Of a stretch of DNA of 64,000 nt, positions 9,600-17,247 are shown one piece after another. Numbering within the stretch: the stretch's first letter is position 1; the number at the start of each line of letters is the position of its first letter. The stretch is from Planotetraspora phitsanulokensis (lineage in GTDB: Bacteria; Actinomycetota; Actinomycetes; Streptosporangiales; Streptosporangiaceae), in the NCBI RefSeq assembly GCF_016863295.1, contig NZ_BOOP01000018.1:186001-250000 (forward strand), read 5' to 3'. The position numbers and the translations under genes are program-made. Below the pieces are notes generated by a model. That model worked only from the letters and a program-made list of their open reading frames with translations, was not told the origin of the DNA and made no database searches.

Positions 9600-10925
9600 A
9601 TGGCGTTGCGCGTCGCGGTCGTCGGATCGGGTCCGGCCGGGATCTACACGGCGGAAGCGCTGACCAAGCAGGCCCAGGGGCCTGTGGAGATCGACGTGCT
9701 CGAGCGCCTGCCGACCCCCTACGGTCTCGTGCGGTACGGCGTGGCCCCCGACCACACCTCGATCAAGTCGATCGCGGGATATCTCCGCCGCGTGCTCGAG
9801 GCCCCGGGCGTGCGTTTCCTCGGCGGCGTCGAGTTCGGCTCCGACGTGTCGGCGGACGACCTGTTGTCCTGCTACGACGCCGTCGTCTACTGCACGGGCG
9901 CCATGGTGGACAGGCACCTCGGCGTCCCCGGGGAGGACCTTCCGGGGAGCGTCGCCGCGACCGACTTCGTCAACTGGTACTGCGGGCACCCCGACGTGCC
10001 GCCCGACGCCTTCACCCTCGACGCCGAGGACGTGGTGGTCATCGGGGTCGGCAACGTCGCGGTCGACGTCGTCCGGGTGCTCGCCAAGGGGGCCGACGAA
10101 CTGCGGGGCACCGACGTCCCCGAGGAGGTCCTGCGGCGCCTGGAGGCCTCGCGGGTCCGGCGGATCCACATGGTCGGCAGGAGGGGCCCCGAGCACGCCA
10201 AGTTCACCCTCAAGGAGCTGCGTGAGCTCGGCGAGCTGATCAACGCCGACGTCCTCACCTTCCCCCACGAGGTGAAGGTCGAGGACCTCACCCCCCTGTC
10301 CCGACAGATCCGGGGGAACGTCGACGTCCTCCAGGCGTGGTCCGGGCGCGTGCCCTCGGACCGGCCGAGGCGGCTGGAGGTGCGCTTCTGGCTGCGCCCG
10401 GCCGAGATCCTGGGCGTCTCCCACGTCGAGGGCATCCGGCTGGAGCGGACGCGTCTGCAGGACGGGCGGGTCGTGGGGACGGGCGAGTTCGAGACCATCC
10501 CCGCCGACATGGTGATGCGATCGGTCGGCTACCAGAGTGTCCCGCTGGCCGGGCTGCCCTTCGACAGCTCCACGATGACCGTGCCCAACGTGGCCGGCAG
10601 GGTGTCGGACCGGCAGTACGTCGCGGGCTGGCTCAAGCGGGGGCCGACCGGGGTCATCGGGACCAACAAGTCCGACGCGGCGGAGACCGTCCGAACGCTG
10701 CTCGCCGAGACGACGCCCGGGACGGCCCGCGTGCGGCTCGACGACCTCCTGAGCGCCCGCGGCGTGACGCCCCTGACCTACCGGGACTGGCTCGCGATCG
10801 AGGCCGCGGAGGGCGAGCTGGCCACGGCGCTGAAGCGGGGCGAGCGCGTCAAGCTGGTCGGCCGCGCCGCCATGCTCGCCGCCTGCGGGCGGGTCGCCCA
10901 GCCCGCGCCGGACGCCCTGCCCTGA
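9600..10925 (+). CDS. Ferredoxin/NADP+ reductase, FprA type
   Basis: A flavoprotein of the adrenodoxin-reductase family that passes electrons from NADPH through FAD to ferredoxins, for example for P450s. The 441 residues show the FAD-binding motif VAVVGSGPAGIYTAEAL, the family sequence LPTPYGLVRYGVAPDH, the NADP-binding IGVGNVAVDVVRVLAKG and the C-terminal FAD motif GWLKRGPTGVIGTNKSDA. ATG 9600 is chosen for GGAGG five bases upstream; an in-frame ATG at 9555 would add 15 residues. No ferredoxin gene is nearby. Confidence 0.93.
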   Translation: MALRVAVVGSGPAGIYTAEALTKQAQGPVEIDVLERLPTPYGLVRYGVAPDHTSIKSIAGYLRRVLEAPGVRFLGGVEFGSDVSADDLLSCYDAVVYCTGAMVDRHLGVPGEDLPGSVAATDFVNWYCGHPDVPPDAFTLDAEDVVVIGVGNVAVDVVRVLAKGADELRGTDVPEEVLRRLEASRVRRIHMVGRRGPEHAKFTLKELRELGELINADVLTFPHEVKVEDLTPLSRQIRGNVDVLQAWSGRVPSDRPRRLEVRFWLRPAEILGVSHVEGIRLERTRLQDGRVVGTGEFETIPADMVMRSVGYQSVPLAGLPFDSSTMTVPNVAGRVSDRQYVAGWLKRGPTGVIGTNKSDAAETVRTLLAETTPGTARVRLDDLLSARGVTPLTYRDWLAIEAAEGELATALKRGERVKLVGRAAMLAACGRVAQPAPDALP

Positions 10926-10954
10926 TCGCGGCGGACTCTGCGAGGATCGGGACC

Positions 10955-12133
10955 ATGGACACGACGCTGGCCGGGCCGGACGGGCTGCTCGAGGGATTCG
11001 ACGCGGCTCATCGCGAGCAGTCGGAGCGCTATCCCGCCCGGGAGATCGCCTGGCAGCCGGTGCACACGGTCTACGTACCGGCCGACCGGGTGACGCCGGG
11101 GACCGTGACCGAATGGCGGCAGGCCGCCATGGACCTAATGCACCGGCACGTCTTCGCCCCCGCGGAGCTGGCCTCGCTGTTCGATCTCGACATCGACCTC
11201 GCGACCCCCGTCCACGACCGACTGCGCAAGAAGCTCGCCGCGGAGCCGATCGAGGACCTGCGCGTCGACTTCGAGGACGGCTACGGCTTCCGGCCGTGGG
11301 ATGAGGAGGACCACCACGTCGAGACCGCCGCCGCCGCGATCGCGGCGATGTACGAGGCGGGCGTGCTGCCCCGGCGCTGGGGGCCGCGGGTCAAGTCCTT
11401 CGCGGACGGGGACCCGCGACGGTCGCTCCGCACGCTGGACGGTTTCCTGACCGAAGTGCTGAAGCGCACCGGAGAGCTGCCCGGCGGGTTCACCGTGACC
11501 TTCCCCAAGGTCCTCGTCGAGGCCTACCTCGGGCAGTTCGCCCGGTGCCTGGAGGCGCTCGAGGAGTCCCTGCGCCTCGGCCGCGGCACGCTCAGGTTCG
11601 AGATGCAGGTGGAGGCGCCGCAGACGGTGATGTTCCTCCAGCGCTCCGCCGACCTCGTCCCCTCACTGGGCGGACGGCTGGCCGCGGCGCACTTCGGCGT
11701 CTTCGACTACACGGCCTCGATCGGCCTGCCCCCGCACGAGCAGCGGCTCGACCACCCCGCCTGCGACCACGCCAGGCACGTCATGCAGACGGCTCTCGCC
11801 GGGACAGGCGTGGAGCTCTCCGACGGTTCGCTGGCGGCGGCTCCGGCCTCCGACTCCCCCGAGGACGTCGCCGACCTTCTCCGGCGCCATTCCGCCCTGG
11901 TGCGCCACTCGCTGGCGCACGGTTACTACCAGGGCTGGGACATGCATCCGTCCCATCTCGTCAGCCGGTTCGCGACCGTCTACGCCTTCCACTACAAGTG
12001 TTACGAGGCCTTCGCCGAACGGATCTCCGCCTGGGAGGACGAGCGTGCCGCGGTGGGCGGCGTGCTGGACGAGCCCGCGACGGTCAAGACCCTGATGGCG
12101 GCGCTCGCCCGCGCCGACCACGCGCTGTCCTGA
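10955..12133 (+). CDS. HpcH/HpaI aldolase/citrate lyase-like protein (DUF6986 type)
   Basis: A 392-residue TIM-barrel protein of the HpcH/HpaI (citrate lyase beta-like) superfamily. Typical elements are DLRVDFEDGYG (metal-binding acidic strand), FEMQVEAPQTVMF (Glu metal ligand) and HFGVFDYTASIG. The C-terminal GYYQGWDMHPSHL resembles malate synthase-like substrate loops. Related actinobacterial proteins sit near purine/ureide catabolism genes, but none is next to this one, so the substrate is unknown. It is convergent with cutC. Confidence 0.82.
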   Translation: MDTTLAGPDGLLEGFDAAHREQSERYPAREIAWQPVHTVYVPADRVTPGTVTEWRQAAMDLMHRHVFAPAELASLFDLDIDLATPVHDRLRKKLAAEPIEDLRVDFEDGYGFRPWDEEDHHVETAAAAIAAMYEAGVLPRRWGPRVKSFADGDPRRSLRTLDGFLTEVLKRTGELPGGFTVTFPKVLVEAYLGQFARCLEALEESLRLGRGTLRFEMQVEAPQTVMFLQRSADLVPSLGGRLAAAHFGVFDYTASIGLPPHEQRLDHPACDHARHVMQTALAGTGVELSDGSLAAAPASDSPEDVADLLRRHSALVRHSLAHGYYQGWDMHPSHLVSRFATVYAFHYKCYEAFAERISAWEDERAAVGGVLDEPATVKTLMAALARADHALS

Positions 12134-12168
12134 CCCGCGTCCGCCCCGAGCCCGCCCTGCGGCGGATC

Positions 12169-12849
12169 TCAGGCGAGATCCACGAGTTCCCGCCACGCGC
12201 GGACGCGGGCCGGGTCGACGGGCAGGCTCCACGAGTCCCGGACGGCGCTGCCGACGTGGAAGGCCCTGATGCCGTAGGTGAGCAGCACGGGCACGTGCTC
12301 CGTCCTGAGCCCTCCCCCGGCGAGCACGAGCGGGCCGTCTCCCGCCTCCGCCCGTGCCCGTAAGACCGCCAGGCCGTCCCCCACTCCGTCGGGCGAACCC
12401 GCCGAGAGCACGGTGGCGAGGTTGGGCAGGAGCCGTACCGCGCGCCACGCCGCGCGGACGTCGGCGGCGTTGTCCACGGCCCGGTGGAACGTCCACGGCA
12501 GCGGCGCGACGGCGTGGATCAGCGCTTCGGTGGCGACCAGGTCCACGACGCCGTCACCGGTGAGGAACCCGAAGACGAATCCGGCCGCGCCCGCCTCGGA
12601 CAGCTCCTTGACGTCGTGGCGCAGCCGGTCGAGTTCCTCGGGCGTCACGCCGAAACCCGCGTTGCGGCGCAGCATGACCATCTGCGGCAGGCCGCACTCC
12701 GCGGCGATCGCCGCCACGGTGTCCGCCGAGGGGGTGAGTCCGTCGGAGCTCATGTCGGCCACGATCTCCAGGCGGTCCGCACCGCCCTCCTCGGCGGCCA
12801 CCGCGTCGCGCACATCCAGCGCGATCACTTCCAGGAGAGATCCGGTCAT
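12169..12849 (-). CDS. cutC: CutC family protein
   Basis: A 226-residue TIM-barrel protein of the CutC family, once linked to copper homeostasis although a direct role is disputed. Family motifs are visible: LEVIALDVRDAVAAEEGGADRLEI, MVMLRRNAGFGVT, GFVFGFLTGDGVVD, WTFHRAVD and VLSAGSPDGVGDG. The ATG at 12847-12849 fits the family N-terminus. No copper-binding or copper-transport gene lies nearby. Confidence 0.92.
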   Translation of the reverse strand: MTGSLLEVIALDVRDAVAAEEGGADRLEIVADMSSDGLTPSADTVAAIAAECGLPQMVMLRRNAGFGVTPEELDRLRHDVKELSEAGAAGFVFGFLTGDGVVDLVATEALIHAVAPLPWTFHRAVDNAADVRAAWRAVRLLPNLATVLSAGSPDGVGDGLAVLRARAEAGDGPLVLAGGGLRTEHVPVLLTYGIRAFHVGSAVRDSWSLPVDPARVRAWRELVDLA

Positions 12850-12901
12850 GATGCGAACAGTATCGGGTCCCTTTGGGACGCCGTACGGCATCCGCCCCTG
12901 T

Positions 12902-13492
12902 TCAGACCTGGATCAACTCCTTGTGAGCCGTGATGTCAAGGGCGTGGCCGTACCCGGCCTCGCGGGCGGGGCGCTCGAAAAGCGCGCCGGAGGCCCGGTG
13001 CGGCAGGTCCACCGTGCGCACGTGACGGAACCCGAGCCCGCGGTAGTACGCCTGCAACCGGGCGTTGTCCTTGGCGCAGTCGAGGCGCAGCCAGCGCCGG
13101 CCCGTCCCGGCGGCGCGCGCGACCGCCCAGTCGAGCAGCATCTCGCCGAGGCCCTGCCCCGCGTAGGCCCTGCTGACGGCGAGTTTGTGCACGTAAAGGG
13201 CGTCGTGCGGCCGGTCGGGCGCCGTCCAGAACTCCGGGTCGGCGTGGCCGTCCACCGCCATGGTCGCGGCGGGGACGGGATCGACGCCGTCGTCCAGCAG
13301 GTACATCGTGCCCTGGTCGATCAGGGGCTCGATCCGCGCGGCCGGGAAGCCTCCGACCGGCCACTGCCGAACCCCGGAGGCGTTCAGCCACTTCGCCGCC
13401 TCGGCCAGGAGCGTGAGCACGGTGGGGAGATCGCTCGCCGTCGCGCGACGGAGCGTGAGTTCGGCGGGCAGACCGAGGGTGTACGTGGGCAT
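12902..13492 (-). CDS. GNAT-family N-acetyltransferase
   Basis: A 196-residue GNAT protein. The N-terminus LTLRRATASDLPTVLTLLAEAAKWL and the acetyl-CoA loop VSRAYAGQGLGEMLLDWAVARA, followed by LRLDCAKDNARLQAYYRGLGFRHV, are classic. AAGGA lies seven bases before the ATG. The substrate cannot be read from sequence. It runs in the same direction as cutC with a 52-base gap. Confidence 0.9.
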   Translation of the reverse strand: MPTYTLGLPAELTLRRATASDLPTVLTLLAEAAKWLNASGVRQWPVGGFPAARIEPLIDQGTMYLLDDGVDPVPAATMAVDGHADPEFWTAPDRPHDALYVHKLAVSRAYAGQGLGEMLLDWAVARAAGTGRRWLRLDCAKDNARLQAYYRGLGFRHVRTVDLPHRASGALFERPAREAGYGHALDITAHKELIQV

Positions 13493-13646
13493 GAGTGAGT
13501 CCTTCCGGTGCTGAGCGAGTTGATGTGAACACGAAGAGTGACGGCCGCACGCCGCACGGCGGCCGCGTCAGCGAAAGGCGGTGAGCAGCGTCAGGGTGCC
13601 CGAGCGTTGCGCGGTGATCGCTCGCGGCGGGCGCACAGCCAGAGAC

Positions 13647-13666
13647 GACCCCTCCCGTGAGGGGTC
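13647..13666 (-). terminator. Hairpin downstream of gntR
   Basis: GACCCCT-CCCGTG-AGGGGTC is a perfect 7-base stem with a 6-base loop starting 13 bases after the gntR stop. It has no T-tract, as is common for actinobacterial terminators. Confidence 0.55.
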
Positions 13667-13678
13667 ATCCGTGTTTCG

Positions 13679-14431
13679 TCAATGACGTTCCAGCTCGTAT
13701 CTGATCAGGTGCTTGTCGGCGGGGAGAACCGACACGGCGACGCGCACTGGCGTATCGCCCGAGTCATAACCAACTCGGACATAAACGACAACTGGAGTAC
13801 CCGGTTCCAGCTGAAGTTGCAATGCTTCATCCGGAGTCGGCATACGTGCGGAAATGTCGTCTACAACCCGGACCTGGTGATGTCCGAGCTCCGCCAGCAC
13901 GCGGTTGGCCCCGCGCTTGATGTCCCCCGGCCTCGCGATCTCCGAGTCTCCGACGAGATCGAGCGGGAAATACGAGTCATACGTGTTGTACGGCTGGCCG
14001 TCCACGAAACGCAGACGGCGGCGGACGACGGCGAGGGAGTCGTCGCCCAGGGCGAGACGGATGGAGACGTCCTCCGGGGGCTTGACGATCGAGACCTCGA
14101 TGTTCTGGTCGGCCCGGCGGCCCTCCGAGGTGACCGCGTGAACGAACGAGTCGAAACGGGGCTCACTCTGGTCGAGCGGGAGGAACTCGTCCTGGGGACG
14201 CATGAGAAGAGGCCGGCGTTCGCGGACGAACGTTCCGCGCCGGCGCATCCTGAGGATGAGACCCTCGTTCTCCAGCTCGCCCAGTGCCAGCCGTACCGTG
14301 TTGCGGCTGACGCCGTGCGCTTCCATGAGGTCGGTCTCGGTCGGTATCTGGTCGCCTGGCGCGAGATCACCCGTGTAGATGGCCCGGCGCACTTCGGCGG
14401 CCACCTGTTGGTAGAGCGATGATCGTGCCAT
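13679..14431 (-). CDS. GntR/HutC-type regulator with UTRA domain
   Basis: A 250-residue regulator. The winged helix occupies residues 1-70 (SSLYQQVAAEVRRAIYTGDL, IPTETDLMEAHGVSRNTVRLAL) and the UTRA effector domain about 95-245 (VVRRRLRFVDGQPYNTYDSYFPL). The effector is unknown. GAGGAAAG precedes the ATG. It is divergent from a 98-residue gene, with a palindrome 19 bases upstream of its own start that is a natural autoregulatory operator. The pairing suggests that it controls the small protein. Confidence 0.92.
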   Translation of the reverse strand: MARSSLYQQVAAEVRRAIYTGDLAPGDQIPTETDLMEAHGVSRNTVRLALGELENEGLILRMRRRGTFVRERRPLLMRPQDEFLPLDQSEPRFDSFVHAVTSEGRRADQNIEVSIVKPPEDVSIRLALGDDSLAVVRRRLRFVDGQPYNTYDSYFPLDLVGDSEIARPGDIKRGANRVLAELGHHQVRVVDDISARMPTPDEALQLQLEPGTPVVVYVRVGYDSGDTPVRVAVSVLPADKHLIRYELERH

Positions 14432-14449
14432 CTTTCCTCAATCTACCCT

Positions 14450-14463
14450 TTTGTTCCAACAAA
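14450..14463. promoter_or_regulatory. Candidate GntR operator
   Basis: TTTGTT-CC-AACAAA is a perfect 6-2-6 inverted repeat between gntR and the divergent small gene. A second, shorter repeat CCAA-ACG-TTGG lies at 14528-14538, closer to the small gene. AT-rich dyads of this kind are usual HutC-subfamily operators. Confidence 0.6.
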
Positions 14464-14568
14464 TCTAGACGATCTCGGTCTGCCGGGGAACAACCCCTTG
14501 ACCTGACCCCGTTGCGCCGCGCATTATCCAAACGTTGGTACAAATCCATCAAATGGGGGTGAGCGCCG

Positions 14569-14865
14569 GTGCTAGCGGTCCGCGCGGGTACGCCGTACCT
14601 GCCCTGGCGCGATCCCGGCGAGGCGACACGTTTGCTTCGCTACGCCCTGCACCGGCAGGGATTCACCCACACCTACCAGAGCAACGGGAACGGCATGTCC
14701 GTGCTGTCGGTATCTACCGAACTGACCGTCTGGTGCAAGAACGGATGCTTTGTGTGGAGCGAAGGTGATCTGGTGGTCACGCATCCGTCCGACGATCCCG
14801 ACGGCGCGACACGCCTGATCATGAGGCATTACCGCGTGCCGGAGCAGCAGTCGGAGGACGGCTGA
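14569..14865 (+). CDS. Small conserved-looking protein divergent from GntR gene
   Basis: A 98-residue protein with no signal or membrane segment. It starts at GTG 14569, preceded by GGGGGTGA. The sequence is ordered rather than low-complexity (WRDPGEATRLLRYALHRQGF, STELTVWCKNGCFVWSEGDL, DGATRLIMRHYRV) and has two Cys four residues apart (CKNGC). I do not recognise the family. Third-position GC is high and two strong hairpins follow it, supporting a real gene. Its divergent GntR neighbour is the probable regulator. Confidence 0.72.
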   Translation: MLAVRAGTPYLPWRDPGEATRLLRYALHRQGFTHTYQSNGNGMSVLSVSTELTVWCKNGCFVWSEGDLVVTHPSDDPDGATRLIMRHYRVPEQQSEDG

Positions 14866-14892
14866 TCCCCCCTGAACTCCGCGCGATCAAGC

Positions 14893-14930
14893 GAGGCTTC
14901 GACCCCAACCCTCGCCGGGGTCGAAGCCTC
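14893..14930 (+). terminator. Strong hairpin after small gene
   Basis: A perfect 14-base stem (GAGGCTTCGACCCC at 14893-14906 pairing with 14917-14930) and a 10-base loop begin 27 bases after the stop of the 98-residue gene. This is a good intrinsic terminator apart from the lack of a T-run. Confidence 0.75.
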
Positions 14931-14944
14931 CCGCCGGGGAGGTG

Positions 14945-14981
14945 CGCGTCCTGGCGGGTCCCCCACGCCCGCCAGGACGCG
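14945..14981. terminator. Second strong hairpin in tandem
   Basis: CGCGTCCTGGCGGG at 14945-14958 pairs perfectly with 14968-14981 (14-base stem, 9-base loop), only 14 bases after the preceding hairpin. Tandem hairpins would insulate the downstream SDR gene, or the second may lie in its leader. Confidence 0.6.
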
Positions 14982-15035
14982 TCGCCATCTCGATGACGCC
15001 CTCTCTGAACGCCTCTGAGGTCGCCCTGACGCACG

Positions 15036-15049
15036 ACCGACCGGTCGGT
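15036..15049. promoter_or_regulatory. TetR-type palindrome before SDR gene
   Basis: ACCGACCGGTCGGT is a perfect 14-base palindrome ending 11 bases before the SDR start codon. Its form matches operators of TetR-family regulators of lipid or alcohol metabolism, but no TetR gene is adjacent, so the regulator must be encoded elsewhere. Confidence 0.6.
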
Positions 15050-15060
15050 ATGCTTCGGGC

Positions 15061-15822
15061 ATGACTCTGTTCTCGGTGGAAGGCAAGACGGTCGTCGTCA
15101 CCGGCGGCTCCCGCGGGATCGGCAGGATGATCGCGGCCGGTTTCGTCGACGCGGGCGCGACGGTCTACATCTCCTCGCGCAAGAAGGACGAGCTCGAGGC
15201 CACGGCGGCCGAGCTCGGATGCCAGGCCGTCCAGGCCGACCTGTCGACACCCGAGGGCGTGGAGACGCTCGTCGAGGCCGTTTCGGCCCGCGAGGACCGG
15301 CTCGACGTGCTGGTCAACAACGCCGGAGCGAGCTGGGGCGCACCGCTGGAGGAGTATCCCGAGCACGCCTTCGACAAGCTCTGGAACATCAACGTCAAGG
15401 GCGTCTTCTTCCTGACCCAGCGGTTCCTTCCCCTGCTCCGGGCGTCCGCGTCGGCCGACGACCCGGCCCGCGTGATCAACATCGGCTCGATCGACGGCAT
15501 CCGCGTCTCGGCGATGGAGCACTACGCGTACTCGGCGGCCAAGGCGGGCGTGCACATGCTGACCCGGCACCTCGCCCACCGGCTCGCGCCGGAGTCGATC
15601 ACGGTCAACGCCATCGCACCGGGCCCGTTCGAGTCGAAGATGATGGCGTTCGTCCTCGACGACCCGGGCACGCGGTCGCTCGTCGAGAACTCGGTGCCGC
15701 TCGGACGGATCGGCCGGCCGGACGACATGGCGGGCGCGGCGATCTTTCTGGCCTCCCGCGCCGGCTCCTACCTCACCGGCACGGTCATCCCCGTCGACGG
15801 CGGGATCTCCACTCAAGGCTGA
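15061..15822 (+). CDS. Short-chain dehydrogenase/reductase (FabG-like)
   Basis: A 253-residue classical SDR. The cofactor motif TGGSRGIG (residues 15-22), NNAG (about 88-91), the active-site Ser in NIGSIDGIRV and the YSAAK pair near residues 158-162 are all present. The C-terminus PVDGGIST is typical. The substrate is unknown; FabG-like SDRs reduce or oxidise many acyl and alcohol substrates. It is followed by a LOG-like gene after a 51-base gap. Confidence 0.93.
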   Translation: MTLFSVEGKTVVVTGGSRGIGRMIAAGFVDAGATVYISSRKKDELEATAAELGCQAVQADLSTPEGVETLVEAVSAREDRLDVLVNNAGASWGAPLEEYPEHAFDKLWNINVKGVFFLTQRFLPLLRASASADDPARVINIGSIDGIRVSAMEHYAYSAAKAGVHMLTRHLAHRLAPESITVNAIAPGPFESKMMAFVLDDPGTRSLVENSVPLGRIGRPDDMAGAAIFLASRAGSYLTGTVIPVDGGISTQG

Positions 15823-15873
15823 GCCGCGGCGAGCCGCCTCCGGGGCGGGGTCCCGCCGCCTAGGATGACCGCC

Positions 15874-16335
15874 ATGACGCAGGTCGCGGTGTGCGGACCG
15901 GCCGACTGCACTCCCGACGAGGCGGCGGCCGCTCGTGAGGTGGGCCGTCTGCTGGCCGAGCACGGCGCCGTGGTCCTGTGCGGAGGCTACGGCGGCGTCA
16001 TGGCCGCGGCCGCCGCGGGTGCGCGCAGGGCCGGCGGCGTCGTCGTCGGCATCCTCTCCGGCCGGGACCGCACGGGGGCGAGCCGCGACCTGACGGTCGC
16101 GATCCCCACCGGCATGGGTGAGGCGCGCAACGCCCTCATCGTCCGCGCCGCCGACGCGGTCATCGTGGTCGGCGGCTCGTGGGGCACGCTGTCCGAGCTG
16201 GCGCTGGCCCGTCGCGGCGGCACTCCCGTGATCACCCTCGGCGGATGGCGGATCCTCGACTCCGCGGGGAACGCCGTTCCCGGGCCGGTCCCCGCCGACG
16301 ATCCGGCAGGCGCCGTGCGCCTCGCCCTGGCCTAG
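15874..16335 (+). CDS. LOG/TIGR00725-type nucleotide-binding protein
   Basis: A 153-residue Rossmann-like protein of the LOG-related TIGR00725 group. It carries the GGYGGVMAAAAAGARRAGGVVVGI loop and the GGSWGTLSELALARRGGTPVI motif that replaces the LOG PGGxGTxxE. True LOG enzymes release cytokinin bases; members of this shorter group are often described as possible nucleotide or cofactor carriers, so activity is uncertain. ATG 15874 was preferred to 15865 because it leaves room for the AGGA motif. Confidence 0.82.
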   Translation: MTQVAVCGPADCTPDEAAAAREVGRLLAEHGAVVLCGGYGGVMAAAAAGARRAGGVVVGILSGRDRTGASRDLTVAIPTGMGEARNALIVRAADAVIVVGGSWGTLSELALARRGGTPVITLGGWRILDSAGNAVPGPVPADDPAGAVRLALA

Positions 16336-16356
16336 CCGTACGCCCCGGGGACGCGA

Positions 16357-17181
16357 TCAGAGGCTGTCGGCCAGCACCCGTGCGAACAGATCCGGCGCGT
16401 CCAGCTCGTAGCGCAGGAAGAGGTACGGCTCGGCCGCCTCGAGCTCCATGAGCACCGGTTCCCCGCCGGGCATGCGGACGAGGTCGACGCGGGCGTAGAG
16501 CAGGCGCTCCCCCACCTTGCTCAAGACGAGCTCCGCGAGGGTGAACTGGTCGTCGTCGGGATCGCGCAGGCGAGCCCGGTTGGTCTCGTCGATCGCCGTC
16601 TCGGTCAGCATCGGGTGGCGCCGCACGGCGTGGCTGAACTCGCCGCCGAAATAGAGGAGGGACAGCTCCCCCTCGTGCTCGACCGCCTCGATGTACGGCT
16701 GCACCATGGCCGTCCGGCCCGCGCCGACGAGCTTGGCGACGTGCGCCTCGGCCATCTCGCGGTCGGCGGTCCGCACCGTGTCCCGCGCTCCCGCCGAGAT
16801 CGCGGGCTTGACGACGTACTCGTCCCAGTGGGGAAGCTCCGTCTCCGTCCCCGGCTCGGCCCAGTGGGTCGGCACGGTCGGCACGCCCAGGCCGCGCAGG
16901 TAGGTCTTGTCGGTGTTCCACTCGAGCACGGACGCCGGATTGAACAGCCGCGTCACCTGCTCGACCCGCCGGGCCCAGGCCGTGAAGTCGTCACGGCGCT
17001 CGACGTAGTCCCACGCCGAGCGGACGACGACCGCGTCGAACGAGGACCAGTCGGCCCGGGGGTCGTCCCAGGCGAGCGTCGTCCCCTCGATGCCGGCTCC
17101 GAGCCAGGCGCCCAGCAGGATCTCCCGCTCGTCGTCGAACCGCGCCACAGGATTGTCACAGGTGACGTATGCGACCTTCAT
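16357..17181 (-). CDS. ATP-grasp family ligase
   Basis: A 274-residue ATP-grasp protein. Seen are an N-terminal pre-grasp region (VAYVTCDNPVARFDDE), the ATP-binding VVKPAISAGARDT with its Lys, and the metal-binding end RVDLVRMPGGEPVLMELEAAEPYLFL with acidic ligands. The arrangement is that of RimK/glutathione-synthetase-like ligases, including those that join amino acids to small carboxylates. No pathway partner is adjacent, so the substrates are unknown. It is convergent with the LOG-like gene. Confidence 0.85.
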   Translation of the reverse strand: MKVAYVTCDNPVARFDDEREILLGAWLGAGIEGTTLAWDDPRADWSSFDAVVVRSAWDYVERRDDFTAWARRVEQVTRLFNPASVLEWNTDKTYLRGLGVPTVPTHWAEPGTETELPHWDEYVVKPAISAGARDTVRTADREMAEAHVAKLVGAGRTAMVQPYIEAVEHEGELSLLYFGGEFSHAVRRHPMLTETAIDETNRARLRDPDDDQFTLAELVLSKVGERLLYARVDLVRMPGGEPVLMELEAAEPYLFLRYELDAPDLFARVLADSL

Positions 17182-17247
17182 CGAGTTCTCATCTCCCCGT
17201 CGTCGGCGACCATCGTACGGACCGGGGACGAGCGGGGAGAAACGGCG

